Shown: in pieces, positions 18,907-32,397 of the stretch
Position numbering within the stretch: position 1 is the first letter of the stretch
Layout: every line of letters starts with the position of its first letter
From: Lampropedia cohaerens
GTDB taxonomy: Bacteria; Pseudomonadota; Gammaproteobacteria; Burkholderiales; Burkholderiaceae_C
DNA: 64,000 nucleotides
Direction of reading: 5' to 3'
Assembly (NCBI RefSeq): GCF_001005215.1
Contig: NZ_LBNQ01000023.1
Coordinates: forward strand, 124,001 to 188,000
Notes under the pieces: generated by a model
Database searches by the model: none
Told to the model about the DNA's origin: nothing
The model's input: only the letters and a program-made list of their open reading frames with translations
Made by a program: the position numbers and the translations under genes

Positions 18907-20841
18907 TTACCGCCGAGGCGCGCCGCGCTGCAGGAACGCCTGCTGGTGCACCAAGGCATCGGTGGTCTGCTGTAGCAGGGCGAGGTCCACCTCGCTTGTG
19001 CCCGCCAGCACTGTGCTGGCGCGTCGCAGGGCACGTGCCGCCCGCGCCGGGTCGGCGCCAAGGCGGCCCAGCCGGGTGCGGGCCGCCTGCAGGCGTTTGG
19101 AGGCCTTGACGGAAAGATCCGTGCGGCCCTGCAGTGCGTCCATGTGCAGTAAGGCGCGGCCCACCATCAGTAGTGCAAAGCAGCCGTCCAGGGCCAGTTG
19201 GCTGCTTTGCCCGGCCTTGTCGCACCAGCGTACCAGTCGCAGCATACGATGGCGCAGGCGGGCCTGCCACAGGCTGCGCTGGGTGGCCGCGTCCGGGCGC
19301 GTTGCCATGGCCTCAATTTCCTGCACCATCATGTCCCGCAGGGCATCAAGCCGGCGGGCGGCCGTGACGGGAAAGATCAGGCTGTAAGCGCACAGTGCGA
19401 TCAGCGGGCCGAGCACCACCGCCAGCGCAGCCGACAGTCCCGAGGACAGATCTCCCTGCAGCGGCCAGAGCGGCTGCAACAGCAGCAGCAGGACCATGTT
19501 GTAGTCAAAGCCGATGACGGCGCTGCGACGGTGTGCGGCAATGAGCGCACCCAGCAGAATGAAGGGCATCATCCAGAGGATCAGCCCGGCCTCGCTGCCA
19601 GCCAGAGGCCAAGCCAGCCAGCGGCACGCCAGGGCGCCAACGGCGCCTACGGCCTGGCCTACCGCGACGATGCGCAGCGTCTTGAGCGGGTTGTCGACAT
19701 TGGCGAACACGGTGGTCATGATGGTGGTGCCCAGCATCATGAATGCGCCAGCGCTCCAGCCCGAGGCCAGCCACGCCATGCCCACCAGCAAGGTGGTGCC
19801 GCCGGCGCGCACGGCGGCCTCGCGGGCGCCGATCCAGTCACGGTGCAGCGCCAGCGGCACATTGACATGCACGCCCGCATCCCCGTCGGGGCTAACGCCA
19901 CCATACTCGCGCAGCGCCCGCACCAGTTCCTGCAGCACGTAGTGCAGTTCCTGGTCCGCAACGGCGCACTGCTGCAGACGCCGCAGCGCCGCGTCGAGCC
20001 GGTCGCGCGCGTGGGCGTCAAGGGCCGCGATGGCTTCGCGCAAGGTCTGGCAGACCACGAGATCGGCCGCACCACCGCCAGCGTGCGGATGGCGTTTCAG
20101 CCACAGCAGTGCCGCGACCTGGGCCGAAAACAGCTGCCGTATGGCGCGTGTGGACTGGCGCGCCCGCAGCGATCCCGCCGCAAAGGTGTCGAGCTCGTCA
20201 TCGATCTTTGCCATTTGCGTGAGCAACCGCTGTGTCTGCTCTGCGGTGGCCTGGTCGCGCTGAAGGGCTCGCGCCATCGCCTCCAGCAGCCGCGCAGCCA
20301 GGTCATCCACCTGCAGCGTCAGCTGGCTGCGGTCCATGTCCTTGCCCAACAGCCAGCCAAAGGCCAGCGCCACCAGCACGCCAAGCCATACGGTCAGCAT
20401 CCGGTCGATGCCCAGGGTGAGCACGCCACCGCCGCTTGGGCTGTGCAGCAATGCCACCATTGCGGCCGAGTAGCCGGCCAGCATCACGCCGTAAGAGGCA
20501 AAGCCACGAATCAGGCTGCAGGCGCCGGCGCACAGGCCCACCCAGGCCGACAGCCCGAGCACCAGTACCCACTGCTGCCCGTTGGCTGTGGTCAGCAGGA
20601 CGATGCCAAAGAGCGTGCCGACCACGGTACCGATGATGCGAAAGAACCCCTTTTCCAGGAGATGGCGGCGCATGGGCTGCGAGGCCGCCCACACCGTCAT
20701 GCCGGACCATTGCGGATGCTCCAGCCCCAGCAGCCATGCCAGCGCCACGGCACAGCAGGCGGCCACGGCGGTGCGCACGGTATAGGGCAGCGCCGCAGGA
20801 GAGAAGCCCAGGCGTTCAAGAACGAGACCGGCGTGCGTCAC
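18907..20841 (-). CDS. FUSC-family (AaeB/YccS-like) inner-membrane efflux protein
   Basis: The 644-residue protein has two hydrophobic blocks, each of about five or six membrane segments (residues about 20–170 and 355–500), separated by a cytoplasmic helical region. The WSGMTVWAASQPMRRHLLEKGFFRIIGTVVGTL motif region marks the FUSC family. Relatives such as AaeB export aromatic carboxylates. It overlaps the upstream marR gene by four bases (ATGA), so the pair is an operon with its own regulator. No HlyD-type adaptor gene is present here, unlike aaeA–aaeB. A decayed relative lies at 30.6–32.3 kb. Confidence 0.88.
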   Translation of the reverse strand: MTHAGLVLERLGFSPAALPYTVRTAVAACCAVALAWLLGLEHPQWSGMTVWAASQPMRRHLLEKGFFRIIGTVVGTLFGIVLLTTANGQQWVLVLGLSAWVGLCAGACSLIRGFASYGVMLAGYSAAMVALLHSPSGGGVLTLGIDRMLTVWLGVLVALAFGWLLGKDMDRSQLTLQVDDLAARLLEAMARALQRDQATAEQTQRLLTQMAKIDDELDTFAAGSLRARQSTRAIRQLFSAQVAALLWLKRHPHAGGGAADLVVCQTLREAIAALDAHARDRLDAALRRLQQCAVADQELHYVLQELVRALREYGGVSPDGDAGVHVNVPLALHRDWIGAREAAVRAGGTTLLVGMAWLASGWSAGAFMMLGTTIMTTVFANVDNPLKTLRIVAVGQAVGAVGALACRWLAWPLAGSEAGLILWMMPFILLGALIAAHRRSAVIGFDYNMVLLLLLQPLWPLQGDLSSGLSAALAVVLGPLIALCAYSLIFPVTAARRLDALRDMMVQEIEAMATRPDAATQRSLWQARLRHRMLRLVRWCDKAGQSSQLALDGCFALLMVGRALLHMDALQGRTDLSVKASKRLQAARTRLGRLGADPARAARALRRASTVLAGTSEVDLALLQQTTDALVHQQAFLQRGAPRR

Positions 20842-21302
20842 AACGCGGATCCCTGCTGTTCGCGCACGATGGCGATGCGCCGGTCGATCTGCTCCAGCGC
20901 GTGTGTGAGCTGCTGCAGTGTCCGTTCGTCAATGCCGGCAAGCAGTGAGGACTCGACCTGCAAGAGGCTCTGCTGTATCGCGTCGACGAGCCTGCGGCCT
21001 GCGGGCGTGAGTTTGAGGCGGTTGGCGCGGCGGTCAGTGGCATCCTGCTGCCGCTCCAGCAGGCCCTTGCTGGCGAGGATGTCAATCAGTCGCACGAGGC
21101 TGGAGCCATCGATGCCGATGCGCGCGGCCAGTTCTTTTTGCGACAGGCCTTGCTCGGCCCGCGCCACATGCAGCAGCGGCGCCCAGGTGGCATCCGACAA
21201 TCCTTGGGCTGCAAGGTGCGCATCGACGGCAGCGCGCCAGCGGCGCGCTGTGCCAACGAGCAGCATGCCAAAGCCGCAACGTTCGGAATATGTAGTTTGC
21301 AT
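20838..21302 (-). CDS. MarR-family transcriptional regulator
   Basis: This 154-residue winged-helix protein has the MarR core LSQKELAARIGIDGSSLVRLIDILASKGLLERQ, followed by DATDRRANRLKLTPAGRRL, which is the wing. Such proteins repress adjacent efflux genes and are released by aromatic ligands. The FUSC gene overlaps its stop, so it probably controls that transporter and itself. The DNA upstream of the start is AT-rich against a GC-rich background. Confidence 0.92.
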   Translation of the reverse strand: MQTTYSERCGFGMLLVGTARRWRAAVDAHLAAQGLSDATWAPLLHVARAEQGLSQKELAARIGIDGSSLVRLIDILASKGLLERQQDATDRRANRLKLTPAGRRLVDAIQQSLLQVESSLLAGIDERTLQQLTHALEQIDRRIAIVREQQGSAL

Positions 21303-21604
21303 GGATATAGATTGTATTCAAATCATTTTATTTAAAACATTTCCCTGCGCGTGTGGCTTTGCACGTCACTGGCTTGGCGAGGCGACACTGGCTGCCGCAG
21401 CATGTGGCCGCGCGGCAGAGCTTTCCGAGGCATTACGGGCCGCTGCCCTGCGTTGCGACCGCACGTGGAAGCGGGAGGCGACGCACCGCAGCGACTTCTG
21501 CGGCAGCTCTATGAAGACGTCGGGAAGACTGCGCCGTTGAAAACTTACCGGTGATAAATGGGAGACGGTGCGAGCACTCACGCCCAAGCACCGCGACCGA
21601 TTAC
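21303..21604. other. 302-bp intergenic region between marR and glmS, with a possible MarR site
   Basis: The region is free of convincing genes. An imperfect dyad GATTGTATTCAAATC at 21310–21324 lies just upstream of marR in AT-rich DNA and could be the autoregulatory operator. No clear Rho-independent terminator for glmS was found. Confidence 0.4.
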
Positions 21605-23500
<1,896 letters not shown>

Positions 23501-23684
23501 AGTCAATCCTTGTGGTCAGTAAGAGAAGGAAACAGGATCCAGGCCGGTCTCGGTCACCAGTTCCATGGCCTGGATGGGCTTGCTGCCGCGCATCCTAGCC
23601 GGTGTGCAATGAATTGTGATTGTGTTGTAATGCTATATATGATTGAAAATTTCACGTTTATGTTTTAATTGACGTTTGTATTTT

Positions 23685-23695
23685 TTATCTGATAA
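23685..23695. promoter_or_regulatory. Palindrome in the AT-rich glmS/lrp divergent region
   Basis: TTATC-T-GATAA immediately precedes the lrp-type start, and TTGACG at 23669–23674 could be a -35 element. The region 23600–23697 is strikingly AT-rich, consistent with a divergent promoter and possible autoregulation. Support is by position and symmetry only. Confidence 0.3.
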
Positions 23696-23697
23696 GA

Positions 23698-24186
23698 ATG
23701 AACAAAAATTTCGACGAAATCGACCGGCAGTTGCTGGCATTGCTGCAGGATGATGCGTCGCTGACCAACGTGGCGCTGGCGCGCAGGGTCGGCGTGTCCC
23801 CGGCTACGTGCCTGCGGCGTGTGCAGCGTCTGCGGGAGCTGGGCGTGATCGAGCGGCAGGTGGCCATCGTCAATCCGTGGGCGCTGGCTGAAGCTACCGG
23901 ACAGCCTCCCGGCCTGATGTGCGTGGTCGAGGTCAGCCTGGAACAGCAGGCAGCGGAACATCTGCAGGCCTTCGAGGCACTGGCCGTGGCGCAGCCACAG
24001 GTGCAGCAGTGCTGGCGCGTGGCTTCGGGCCCGGACTTCGTATTGGTGGTCCAGGCGCCGACCATGGCGCAGTACCAGGAGTTTGCCGAGCGCGTGTTCA
24101 CACAGCATGCCAACGTACGCAACGTCAAGGCGTTTTTCGCCACCCGCCGCGCCAAGTTCAGCACCGCAGTGGCATTGCCGCAGTAG
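23698..24186 (+). CDS. Lrp/AsnC-family transcriptional regulator
   Basis: The 162-residue protein has an N-terminal helix-turn-helix ([41 protein letters not shown]) and a C-terminal RAM/AsnC ligand-binding domain ([26 protein letters not shown]). These proteins act as octameric amino-acid-responsive regulators. It is transcribed away from glmS, an arrangement that is frequent in Burkholderiales. The effector is unknown. Confidence 0.93.
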   Translation: MNKNFDEIDRQLLALLQDDASLTNVALARRVGVSPATCLRRVQRLRELGVIERQVAIVNPWALAEATGQPPGLMCVVEVSLEQQAAEHLQAFEALAVAQPQVQQCWRVASGPDFVLVVQAPTMAQYQEFAERVFTQHANVRNVKAFFATRRAKFSTAVALPQ

Positions 24187-24274
24187 GTGCGGGAGGCCGC
24201 GGCAAAGGCGCGTCAGGGCCATGTTGTGCAACGCCGGTACAATACGTTTTTTAACAGCCTCGCCTTCCTTTGCC

Positions 24275-25489
24275 ATGTCTGCCTGGGTGCTGCCCGACCA
24301 CATCGCCGATGTCTTGCCGTCTGAGGCGCGCCATATGGAGGAGCTGCGGCGCAGGCTGCTCGATACCGCCACCGCGCATGGCTACGAGTTGGTCATCCCA
24401 CCGTTGCTCGAACACGTCGAGTCCCTGCTGACCGGTACCGGCGAGGCGCTGGATTTGCAGACCTTCAAGACGGTTGATCAGCTCTCGGGCCGCACGGTCG
24501 GCATCCGCGCCGACAGCACCCAGCAGGTGGCGCGCATCGATGCCCATCTGCTTAACCGCGAGGGCGTCACCCGCCTGTGCTATTGCGGTCCTACCCTGCA
24601 CACGCGCCCCGAGCGGCCCTACGCCTCGCGCGAGCCGCTGCAGTTCGGCGCGGAAATCTATGGCTATGCCGGCCAGCAGGCTGATCTCGAAGCCATTGAG
24701 CTGGCGCTTGCCTGCGTGCGTGAGGCTGGCGTGGTGCGGCCCGTGGTGGTGATGGGGGATGTGCGCATCGCACGTTCCCTGCTCGGCGGGGTACTGGCCA
24801 GCATGGAGACGCTGCGCGCCGTGCACGTGGCACTGGCGGCCAAGGATGCCAGTGCGCTGGCGCAGGTCAGTGCGGCCTTCCCGCCGGCTACGCGCAAGGC
24901 ACTGGCGGCACTCTTGCAGCTCTACGGCGATGCCCAGGTGCTGGAGCAGGCACGCGCGCAGCTGGCGGCGTTTCCTGCTGCGCTCAAGGCCATCGGCGCG
25001 CTGCAATGGCTGGGGGCGCAACTGCAGGTGCAGTTCGGCGCCGATGTCGAGCTTGCCTATGATCTGGCCGACCTGCGTGGCTATGCCTACTACAGCGGCA
25101 TGCGATTTTCCATCTATGCCGAGCGCTGCAACGATGCGCTGGTGCGCGGTGGGCGCTATGACGAAGTTGGCGCTGCATTTGGCCGCAATCGACCGGCGGC
25201 GGGCTTTAGCCTCGACATCAAGCAATTGGTAAGCGTCGCGGCGCAGCGCCCGCTGCAGAGCGCTATCCGTGCGCCCTGGGCGGATGATGCGGCCTTGCGC
25301 ACAAGGATCCGCCAGCTGCGCGCGGCTGGAGAAGTCGTCATCCAGGACTTGCCGGGCATGCCCTCGGAAGTCGACGAGTTCGCCTGTGACCGGGCGCTGG
25401 TGCTGCAGGACGGCCAGTGGCAGATCGTGCCCTTACAGCCTGACAGCCCCGGTCACGCGCAGCCTGCCGGGGTGCGCGTCACCGCATGA
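24275..25489 (+). CDS. hisZ: ATP phosphoribosyltransferase regulatory subunit
   Basis: HisZ is a catalytically dead histidyl-tRNA-synthetase-like protein that associates with short-form HisG in the first step of histidine synthesis. It has 404 residues with class II synthetase-like motifs: [41 protein letters not shown], then [16 protein letters not shown], and [16 protein letters not shown] near residue 270. The tRNA-binding C-terminal domain of HisS is lacking. It precedes purA, the standard betaproteobacterial order. A possible -10 (TACAAT) lies at 24238–24243. Start ATG 24275. Confidence 0.94.
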   Translation: MSAWVLPDHIADVLPSEARHMEELRRRLLDTATAHGYELVIPPLLEHVESLLTGTGEALDLQTFKTVDQLSGRTVGIRADSTQQVARIDAHLLNREGVTRLCYCGPTLHTRPERPYASREPLQFGAEIYGYAGQQADLEAIELALACVREAGVVRPVVVMGDVRIARSLLGGVLASMETLRAVHVALAAKDASALAQVSAAFPPATRKALAALLQLYGDAQVLEQARAQLAAFPAALKAIGALQWLGAQLQVQFGADVELAYDLADLRGYAYYSGMRFSIYAERCNDALVRGGRYDEVGAAFGRNRPAAGFSLDIKQLVSVAAQRPLQSAIRAPWADDAALRTRIRQLRAAGEVVIQDLPGMPSEVDEFACDRALVLQDGQWQIVPLQPDSPGHAQPAGVRVTA

Positions 25490-27007
<1,518 letters not shown>

Positions 27008-27057
27008 TGCGCGCCGGCAGCCTTTTCGATCCACCGCCCAACCCGACACGAGAACCC

Positions 27058-27582
27058 ATGCTTACCGAAGACGGCCAACACCTCTACGTCAGCTATCACG
27101 AGTACAACAGCCTGATCGAAAAGCTGGCCCTGCTGGTCTATCGCTCCGGCTGGGAGTTCGACACCATTCTCTGCCTGGCCCGTGGCGGCATGCGCCCGGG
27201 CGACATCCTCAGTCGCATCTTCGAGAAGCCTTTGGCCATCATGTCCACCAGCTCCTATCGCGCCGGTGATGGCACGGTGCAGGGGCATCTGGATCTGGCC
27301 AAGTACATCACCACGCCCAAGGGCGAGCTGTCCGGGCGCGTGCTGCTGGTCGATGACCTGGCCGACACCGGCAAGACACTGGCGGCGGTCGTCAAGACAC
27401 TGCGCGAGAACTATCCGCCCATCACCGAGCTGCGCTCGGCGGTGCTGTGGACCAAGGGGCATTCGGTGTTCCAGGCCGACTATTCGGTCGAGCAACTGCC
27501 CACCAATCCCTGGATCCATCAGCCTTTCGAGAACTACGACAGCATGCGTCCCGCCGAGCTGGCGCGCCGCTGGAGCGTCTGA
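27058..27582 (+). CDS. Purine-type phosphoribosyltransferase
   Basis: The 174-residue type I PRTase has the PRPP-binding motif VLLVDDLADTGKT at residues about 98–110 and an N-terminal CLARGGMRPGDIL typical of xanthine/hypoxanthine-guanine PRTase relatives. It would convert a free purine base and PRPP to the nucleotide. Its place behind purA fits purine salvage. The base specificity cannot be assigned from sequence. ATG 27058 is chosen over the ATG at 27007, which overlaps the purA stop and would add an unconserved proline-rich leader. Confidence 0.9.
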   Translation: MLTEDGQHLYVSYHEYNSLIEKLALLVYRSGWEFDTILCLARGGMRPGDILSRIFEKPLAIMSTSSYRAGDGTVQGHLDLAKYITTPKGELSGRVLLVDDLADTGKTLAAVVKTLRENYPPITELRSAVLWTKGHSVFQADYSVEQLPTNPWIHQPFENYDSMRPAELARRWSV

Positions 27583-27593
27583 GGCGCGGGTGC

Positions 27594-28361
27594 ATGGTAG
27601 CCACCGCGGCGCCCGATCATGCTGCCTTGTGGCCAGCGCCATTGCCCTGTCCGTCCTGCACCAGCGCGATGGAGGCGCTGCGTATTGAATCCCATCAGGG
27701 CAAGCCTGTCGAGCTTGATCTGTGCTTTGCCTGCCAGGGCATCTGGTTCGACCACCGTGAAAGCCTGCAGTTGTCCACGCATGGCACGCTGGCGCTGTTT
27801 CGCAAGCTGCACGCGCACCGCGACGATCCCCATCTGCCGCTCAAGCAGCAGCTGCGCTGTCCGCGTTGCCGCCAGGCACTGCAAAAAGGCAATGATCGCA
27901 CCATCAGCGGTGCCTACACCGTCTACCGCTGTGCAACGCATGGGCGGTTCAGCACCTTTGCATCGTTCATGGTGGAGAAGGGGTTCGTGCGCCATCTCGG
28001 GCCTGCTGAAGTGCGCGCATTGGCCGAGAAGGTGCGCATCATCCACTGCAGCAGCTGTGGCGCAGCGGTTGACCTGCGCCGCGACCACGCGTGTCCCTAC
28101 TGCCGCTCGGCCTTCTCGCTGCTTGATCCCCATGCCGTTGAGCGGGCCCTCGCGCGGCTGCAGCAACGCACGCCGGCAACGGCTGCGCAGGCAGATTTCC
28201 CCGAGGCCGCCGCACAGGTGCTGATTGCACAGGAGCGCATGCGTCAGGACAATGCCCGGCGTGAGCGCGAGCGGCGCAGCGAGGCGTTGGAGATCAGCGG
28301 TTTTGCCGACGAACTCTGGTCCGCAGGGCTGAGCCTGCTCGGTCGCCTGCTGGGACGCTGA
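27594..28361 (+). CDS. Triple zinc-ribbon protein, function unknown
   Basis: The 255-residue cytoplasmic protein carries three Cys pairs. The first ribbon is CPSC with CFAC and the GIWFD segment typical of zf-TFIIB-like bacterial ribbons. The second is CPRC with a Cys-His pair (CATHGRF). The third is CSSC with CPYC. A charged helical stretch follows (RMRQDNARRERERRSE) and a hydrophobic C-terminal end (LWSAGLSLLGRLLGR) may touch the membrane. It starts 11 bases after the phosphoribosyltransferase stop and is probably co-transcribed. No function is known to me. Confidence 0.82.
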   Translation: MVATAAPDHAALWPAPLPCPSCTSAMEALRIESHQGKPVELDLCFACQGIWFDHRESLQLSTHGTLALFRKLHAHRDDPHLPLKQQLRCPRCRQALQKGNDRTISGAYTVYRCATHGRFSTFASFMVEKGFVRHLGPAEVRALAEKVRIIHCSSCGAAVDLRRDHACPYCRSAFSLLDPHAVERALARLQQRTPATAAQADFPEAAAQVLIAQERMRQDNARRERERRSEALEISGFADELWSAGLSLLGRLLGR

Positions 28362-28409
28362 CGGGGCTTTTTTCGCAGTGAATCTGGCAGCCGCAGGTAA
28401 CGCGCCGCT

Positions 28410-29090
28410 ATGATGCAGCGCATGCAACTTTCCTCGACCAGCGCGATGTTTTATGGAATCAGTCACCTGCAGTGGCCCACCACCGATCTGGAGCGCAGCG
28501 TGGCCCTGTGGCGCGATGCCATCGGCCTGATCGAGGCGCGCCGCGGCGAAGGTTATGTGGATCTGGATTCGGGCAACGTGCTGCTGCGCTTGATGCAGGT
28601 TCCGACAATCGAATCGGCTGTGTCGCTGCGCTTGTCGGTGCAGGATGTCGGCAAGGCTTACGAGGCGCTGCTGGCTGCCGGTGCGGCTGCGCGGTACGCG
28701 CCCATGCGCACGCCTGAACTGGAGGAAATGGCCTGCGTCAGCGATGCCAACGGCCATGCCATCGTGCTCTGGCGGGCCTTGAGTGAAGATGAATGGGGCT
28801 TCGTGCCTGAACTGCCCAAACAGGGCGAATGGCAGCCAGATGCCGAGGAGCTGCTCAAGCGCCTGCTCGCCCATGTGCCCGCACTGTTTCGCATGCTGGT
28901 GCGGCGCAAGACCACGCGCGTGATTGAGATGATGGCTGCCGAAGCAAAAAGCCCGGTCACACGTGAGCTGGTGATCCGCGGCTACATCACATCGTCTGCC
29001 AAGGCCACGCGCTTTCGCCTGATTGCCCCGCTCAAGGCCGAGGGTATCAACCCCGACGATTACAAAGAAGATTTTGATTTCGAGGGTTGA
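28410..29090 (+). CDS. VOC-domain protein fused to a PCP_red-like domain
   Basis: Residues about 12–125 form a vicinal-oxygen-chelate (glyoxalase/bleomycin resistance) half-domain: FYGISHLQWPTTDLERSVALWRDAIGL at the start and VSDANGHAIVLWRAL at the end. Residues about 145–200 resemble the PCP_red domain named after light-independent protochlorophyllide reductase (LLAHVPALFRMLVRRKTTRVIEMMAAEAKSPVTRELV). The metal ligands expected of VOC enzymes are not obvious. No photosynthesis genes are nearby. The ATG at 28410 is used, with AGGT upstream; starts at 28422 or 28446 are possible. Confidence 0.75.
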   Translation: MMQRMQLSSTSAMFYGISHLQWPTTDLERSVALWRDAIGLIEARRGEGYVDLDSGNVLLRLMQVPTIESAVSLRLSVQDVGKAYEALLAAGAAARYAPMRTPELEEMACVSDANGHAIVLWRALSEDEWGFVPELPKQGEWQPDAEELLKRLLAHVPALFRMLVRRKTTRVIEMMAAEAKSPVTRELVIRGYITSSAKATRFRLIAPLKAEGINPDDYKEDFDFEG

Positions 29091-29213
29091 AAAGGCTTGG
29101 TGCAACGTTTCCTACTCTGTTCAAAACTTATTTTTTTCTTCATGTGGCCGGGTAAACGTGCAGTGAGCCGCCCTGGGTTTTGAGGAAGCTCTTTTCCCAG
29201 AGAGGATAGAGCC

Positions 29214-29536
29214 ATGAGCAAGAAGTCGAACCAGTTTTCACCCGAAGTGCGCGAACGAGCTGTTCGCATGGTGCTGGAGCACCGTGGCGAGTCCCCATCG
29301 TTGTGGGCCGCCATTGATTCGATCGCGCCCAAGGTCGGCTGTGTGCCGAAGACCCTGCACACCTGGGTCAAGCGCCAGGAGATCGACGGTGGCGTGCGCA
29401 AGGGCGTCACCACTTCCGAGCTGCAGCGTCTGAAGGAACTCGAACGAGAGAACAAAGAACTGCGCAAGGCCAACGAGATCCTCAAGCTGGCCAGTGCGTT
29501 TTTCGCCCAGGCGGAGCTCGACCGCCGTCTGAAGTC

Positions 29537-29540
<4 letters not shown>
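29214..29540 (+). CDS. IS3-family transposase OrfA
   Basis: The 108-residue protein has the IS3 OrfA helix-turn-helix ([19 protein letters not shown], then [21 protein letters not shown]) and a leucine-zipper-like C-terminus ([25 protein letters not shown]). In active elements a -1 frameshift near the end fuses it to OrfB. Here the orfB frame does lie in the -1 phase but is disrupted, so OrfA alone cannot transpose the element. Confidence 0.92.
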
Positions 29541-30442
<902 letters not shown>

Positions 30443-30547
30443 CTTAAACCAACCGGCCTCCATGATTCCCGCGGCGGTTCAATTGATGTACCGGACACGG
30501 CCCATGTGACAGAGCTGTGCCCTGCTAACTAACCCTATCCGATCTGG

Positions 30548-30586
30548 CGACCACTTCGGCACAACTGCTGAGTGGTCGTTTTGTTT
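30548..30586 (+). terminator. Rho-independent terminator downstream of IS copy 1
   Basis: CGACCACT pairs with AGTGGTCG across a 15-base loop and is followed by TTTTGTTT. It points in the plus direction, although no intact plus-strand gene ends immediately before it, so it may be left from a gene lost when the IS region rearranged. Confidence 0.65.
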
Positions 30587-30600
30587 GTCCTACTTCAGTC

Positions 30601-32330
30601 ATGATTCAGATCGACAAGAAATCCTTAGCGCAAGCGGCGCGGCTTGCGCTGGCCGCACGGGCTGCGTTCGCCCTGGCCTCTGCCTTGAGCATTCAACACG
30701 CCTTCTGGGCCTCCATGCCAGTCTGGGTTGTGGCGCAGCCGTGGCGCGGAGTAGTGTTTGAGCGCGCACTGTGGCGCCTGCTTGGCACCGTCGTGGGGGA
30801 CGTGCTCGGGTTGGGGTTGCTGCAGCTGTCTCCTTCCGTGTGGTGCTCTGCGTTGTCGATGGCGGCCCTGATGGCATTGGCCGCTTTTTTTGACGCATTA
30901 CTGGCAAAGCGTGAAGAGCTACATCCCGCTGATGAGCGGCATTGCCGTAGCCGTGGTGGTCATTCCCGCGATGATGGAGCCGCAACTGGGAATGGCACTG
31001 GCAGTGGATCGGCTGGCCTGTACGTTGATTGGTGGGGTTTGCGTTGCCATCATCGTAGGCCTGTTCACCCCGAAGGCGCAGCAACAGAGCTTCCAGGATG
31101 AAGTGCGCGCCTTCGGGCAGGATGTTGAAACAGAAGCACAAGCCATTTTGCAAGGTGCGGCTGGCGCGCAAATCAGCCGCCTGATGCACCAGACCGGTGA
31201 ACTGGAAGCGCGGGCACGCCTGATCGCCGCGGGTTTCCGCACCGGCTAACGGCGCATGTCGGCGACGGACGCTGTGATCGCCGCAGGCATTTCGCTTCTG
31301 GAGGCGTCGGAGGCCTGGAAGATCACGCACAACGACACGCCGCATAGCGCGCAACGCCCCTTGGTACCGCCATCCGATGGCGGCTTGGGGCCCGCAAACC
31401 GGATGCAGGTAGCTGCGCAGATGCTGCGCGATGCCCTGCAATGGTTGCGGCGCGACGATGGCGTGGCACTGCCTGCAGATGCCGGGATCTGGCGCCTGCG
31501 GGCGCCCTCCAACCCGCAGCGATGCGTAATGGCAGCCATGATGGCGCTGATCAGCAGTCTGGGAGGATCTCTGGCGATCATCCTGACGGGGAGTTTTTCT
31601 GCCGAGTTGACCGCCTTTTCGATGGCCGTGTTCGCGCTGGTCATCGGCTCCATGCCACTGCCGCAGGCACTGACACCCAAAGTGGCAATTGGCGTCATCG
31701 CCGATGTCATCCTGGGCGCGCTTTATCGCATCGGTGTACAGCCCTACACATCTGGCTGGTTGATGTTGGTGCTGGGCATTGCTCCTTTCATGATTGTGGG
31801 GGCGCTGGCCAAGGTACCCGGCGCACGGCCGTGTATGCGCTAGATGCCAATATGTGCTTCATGCTGGCCAGTCAGGCAGGGGAGCTGCCGCGCCCGGCCG
31901 GTGCCGTGATGGTCGATTCGGTGTTCATGGCGTTGGGAACCATCGTGATGGTGTGGTGCTACATGTTATTGCCACGACCAAGCCGCAAGCTGGTTGCCGT
32001 AACCGCCGAGCACCTTCTCAAGGATATTGAGCAAATGTCTCGGCGCCCGTCCATTGCCAACGAACGCTGGAATTCCATGGCTGGTCGGCAGCTGCTGACT
32101 CTGGCGTAGAACTGGACAAAGTCGGCGAGATGATGCCGCGCAGTCTGCTGGCCTTGATCGGACTTGGACATGCGAAAAACGACGTGCGCCAGCAGGCACA
32201 ACGCGAAGGCAAACTGGCCGAATGCGATGCCTGGCTGCTGAAGTTGGTGATGCCGACACCATGTCCGATCCACCTTTTGAGGGCCGCATGGACGTGGTGC
32301 AGCTGGCCCGATTCAACTTTACGCAAGTCA
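30601..32330 (+). pseudogene. FUSC-family aromatic efflux transporter, pseudogene
   Basis: Reading across frames gives a FUSC protein: AFWASMPVWVVAQPWRGVVFERALWRLLGTVVGD at the start, SYIPLMSGIAVAVVVIPAMM, TLIGGVCVAIIVGLF, MAAMMALISSLGGSLAIIL and GTIVMVWCYMLLPRPSRKL near the end. Lesions are a frameshift at a run of seven T (30885–30891), an in-frame TAA at 31247, a frameshift near 31820, and another near 32090 (downstream sequence ELDKVGEMMPRSLLALIGL continues in a new frame). The 3' limit is approximate. Together with the adjacent IS this marks a decaying segment. Confidence 0.85.
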
Positions 32331-32397
32331 GACTTTGAGAACCAGCATAACCGGCAAGCGCTGGCAGGAGAGCCTGCCGGGTTTGCCGGTTTCGTCT

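Noticed and set aside
18489-19061. 190-codon minus-strand frame overlapping the FUSC 3' end
   Set aside because: It overlaps a well-supported gene out of frame and is rich in Arg/Ala/Pro without family resemblance.
19198-21540. 780-codon plus-strand frame
   Set aside because: It is antisense to the FUSC and marR genes, is dominated by Gln/His/Ala/Arg, and matches no family.
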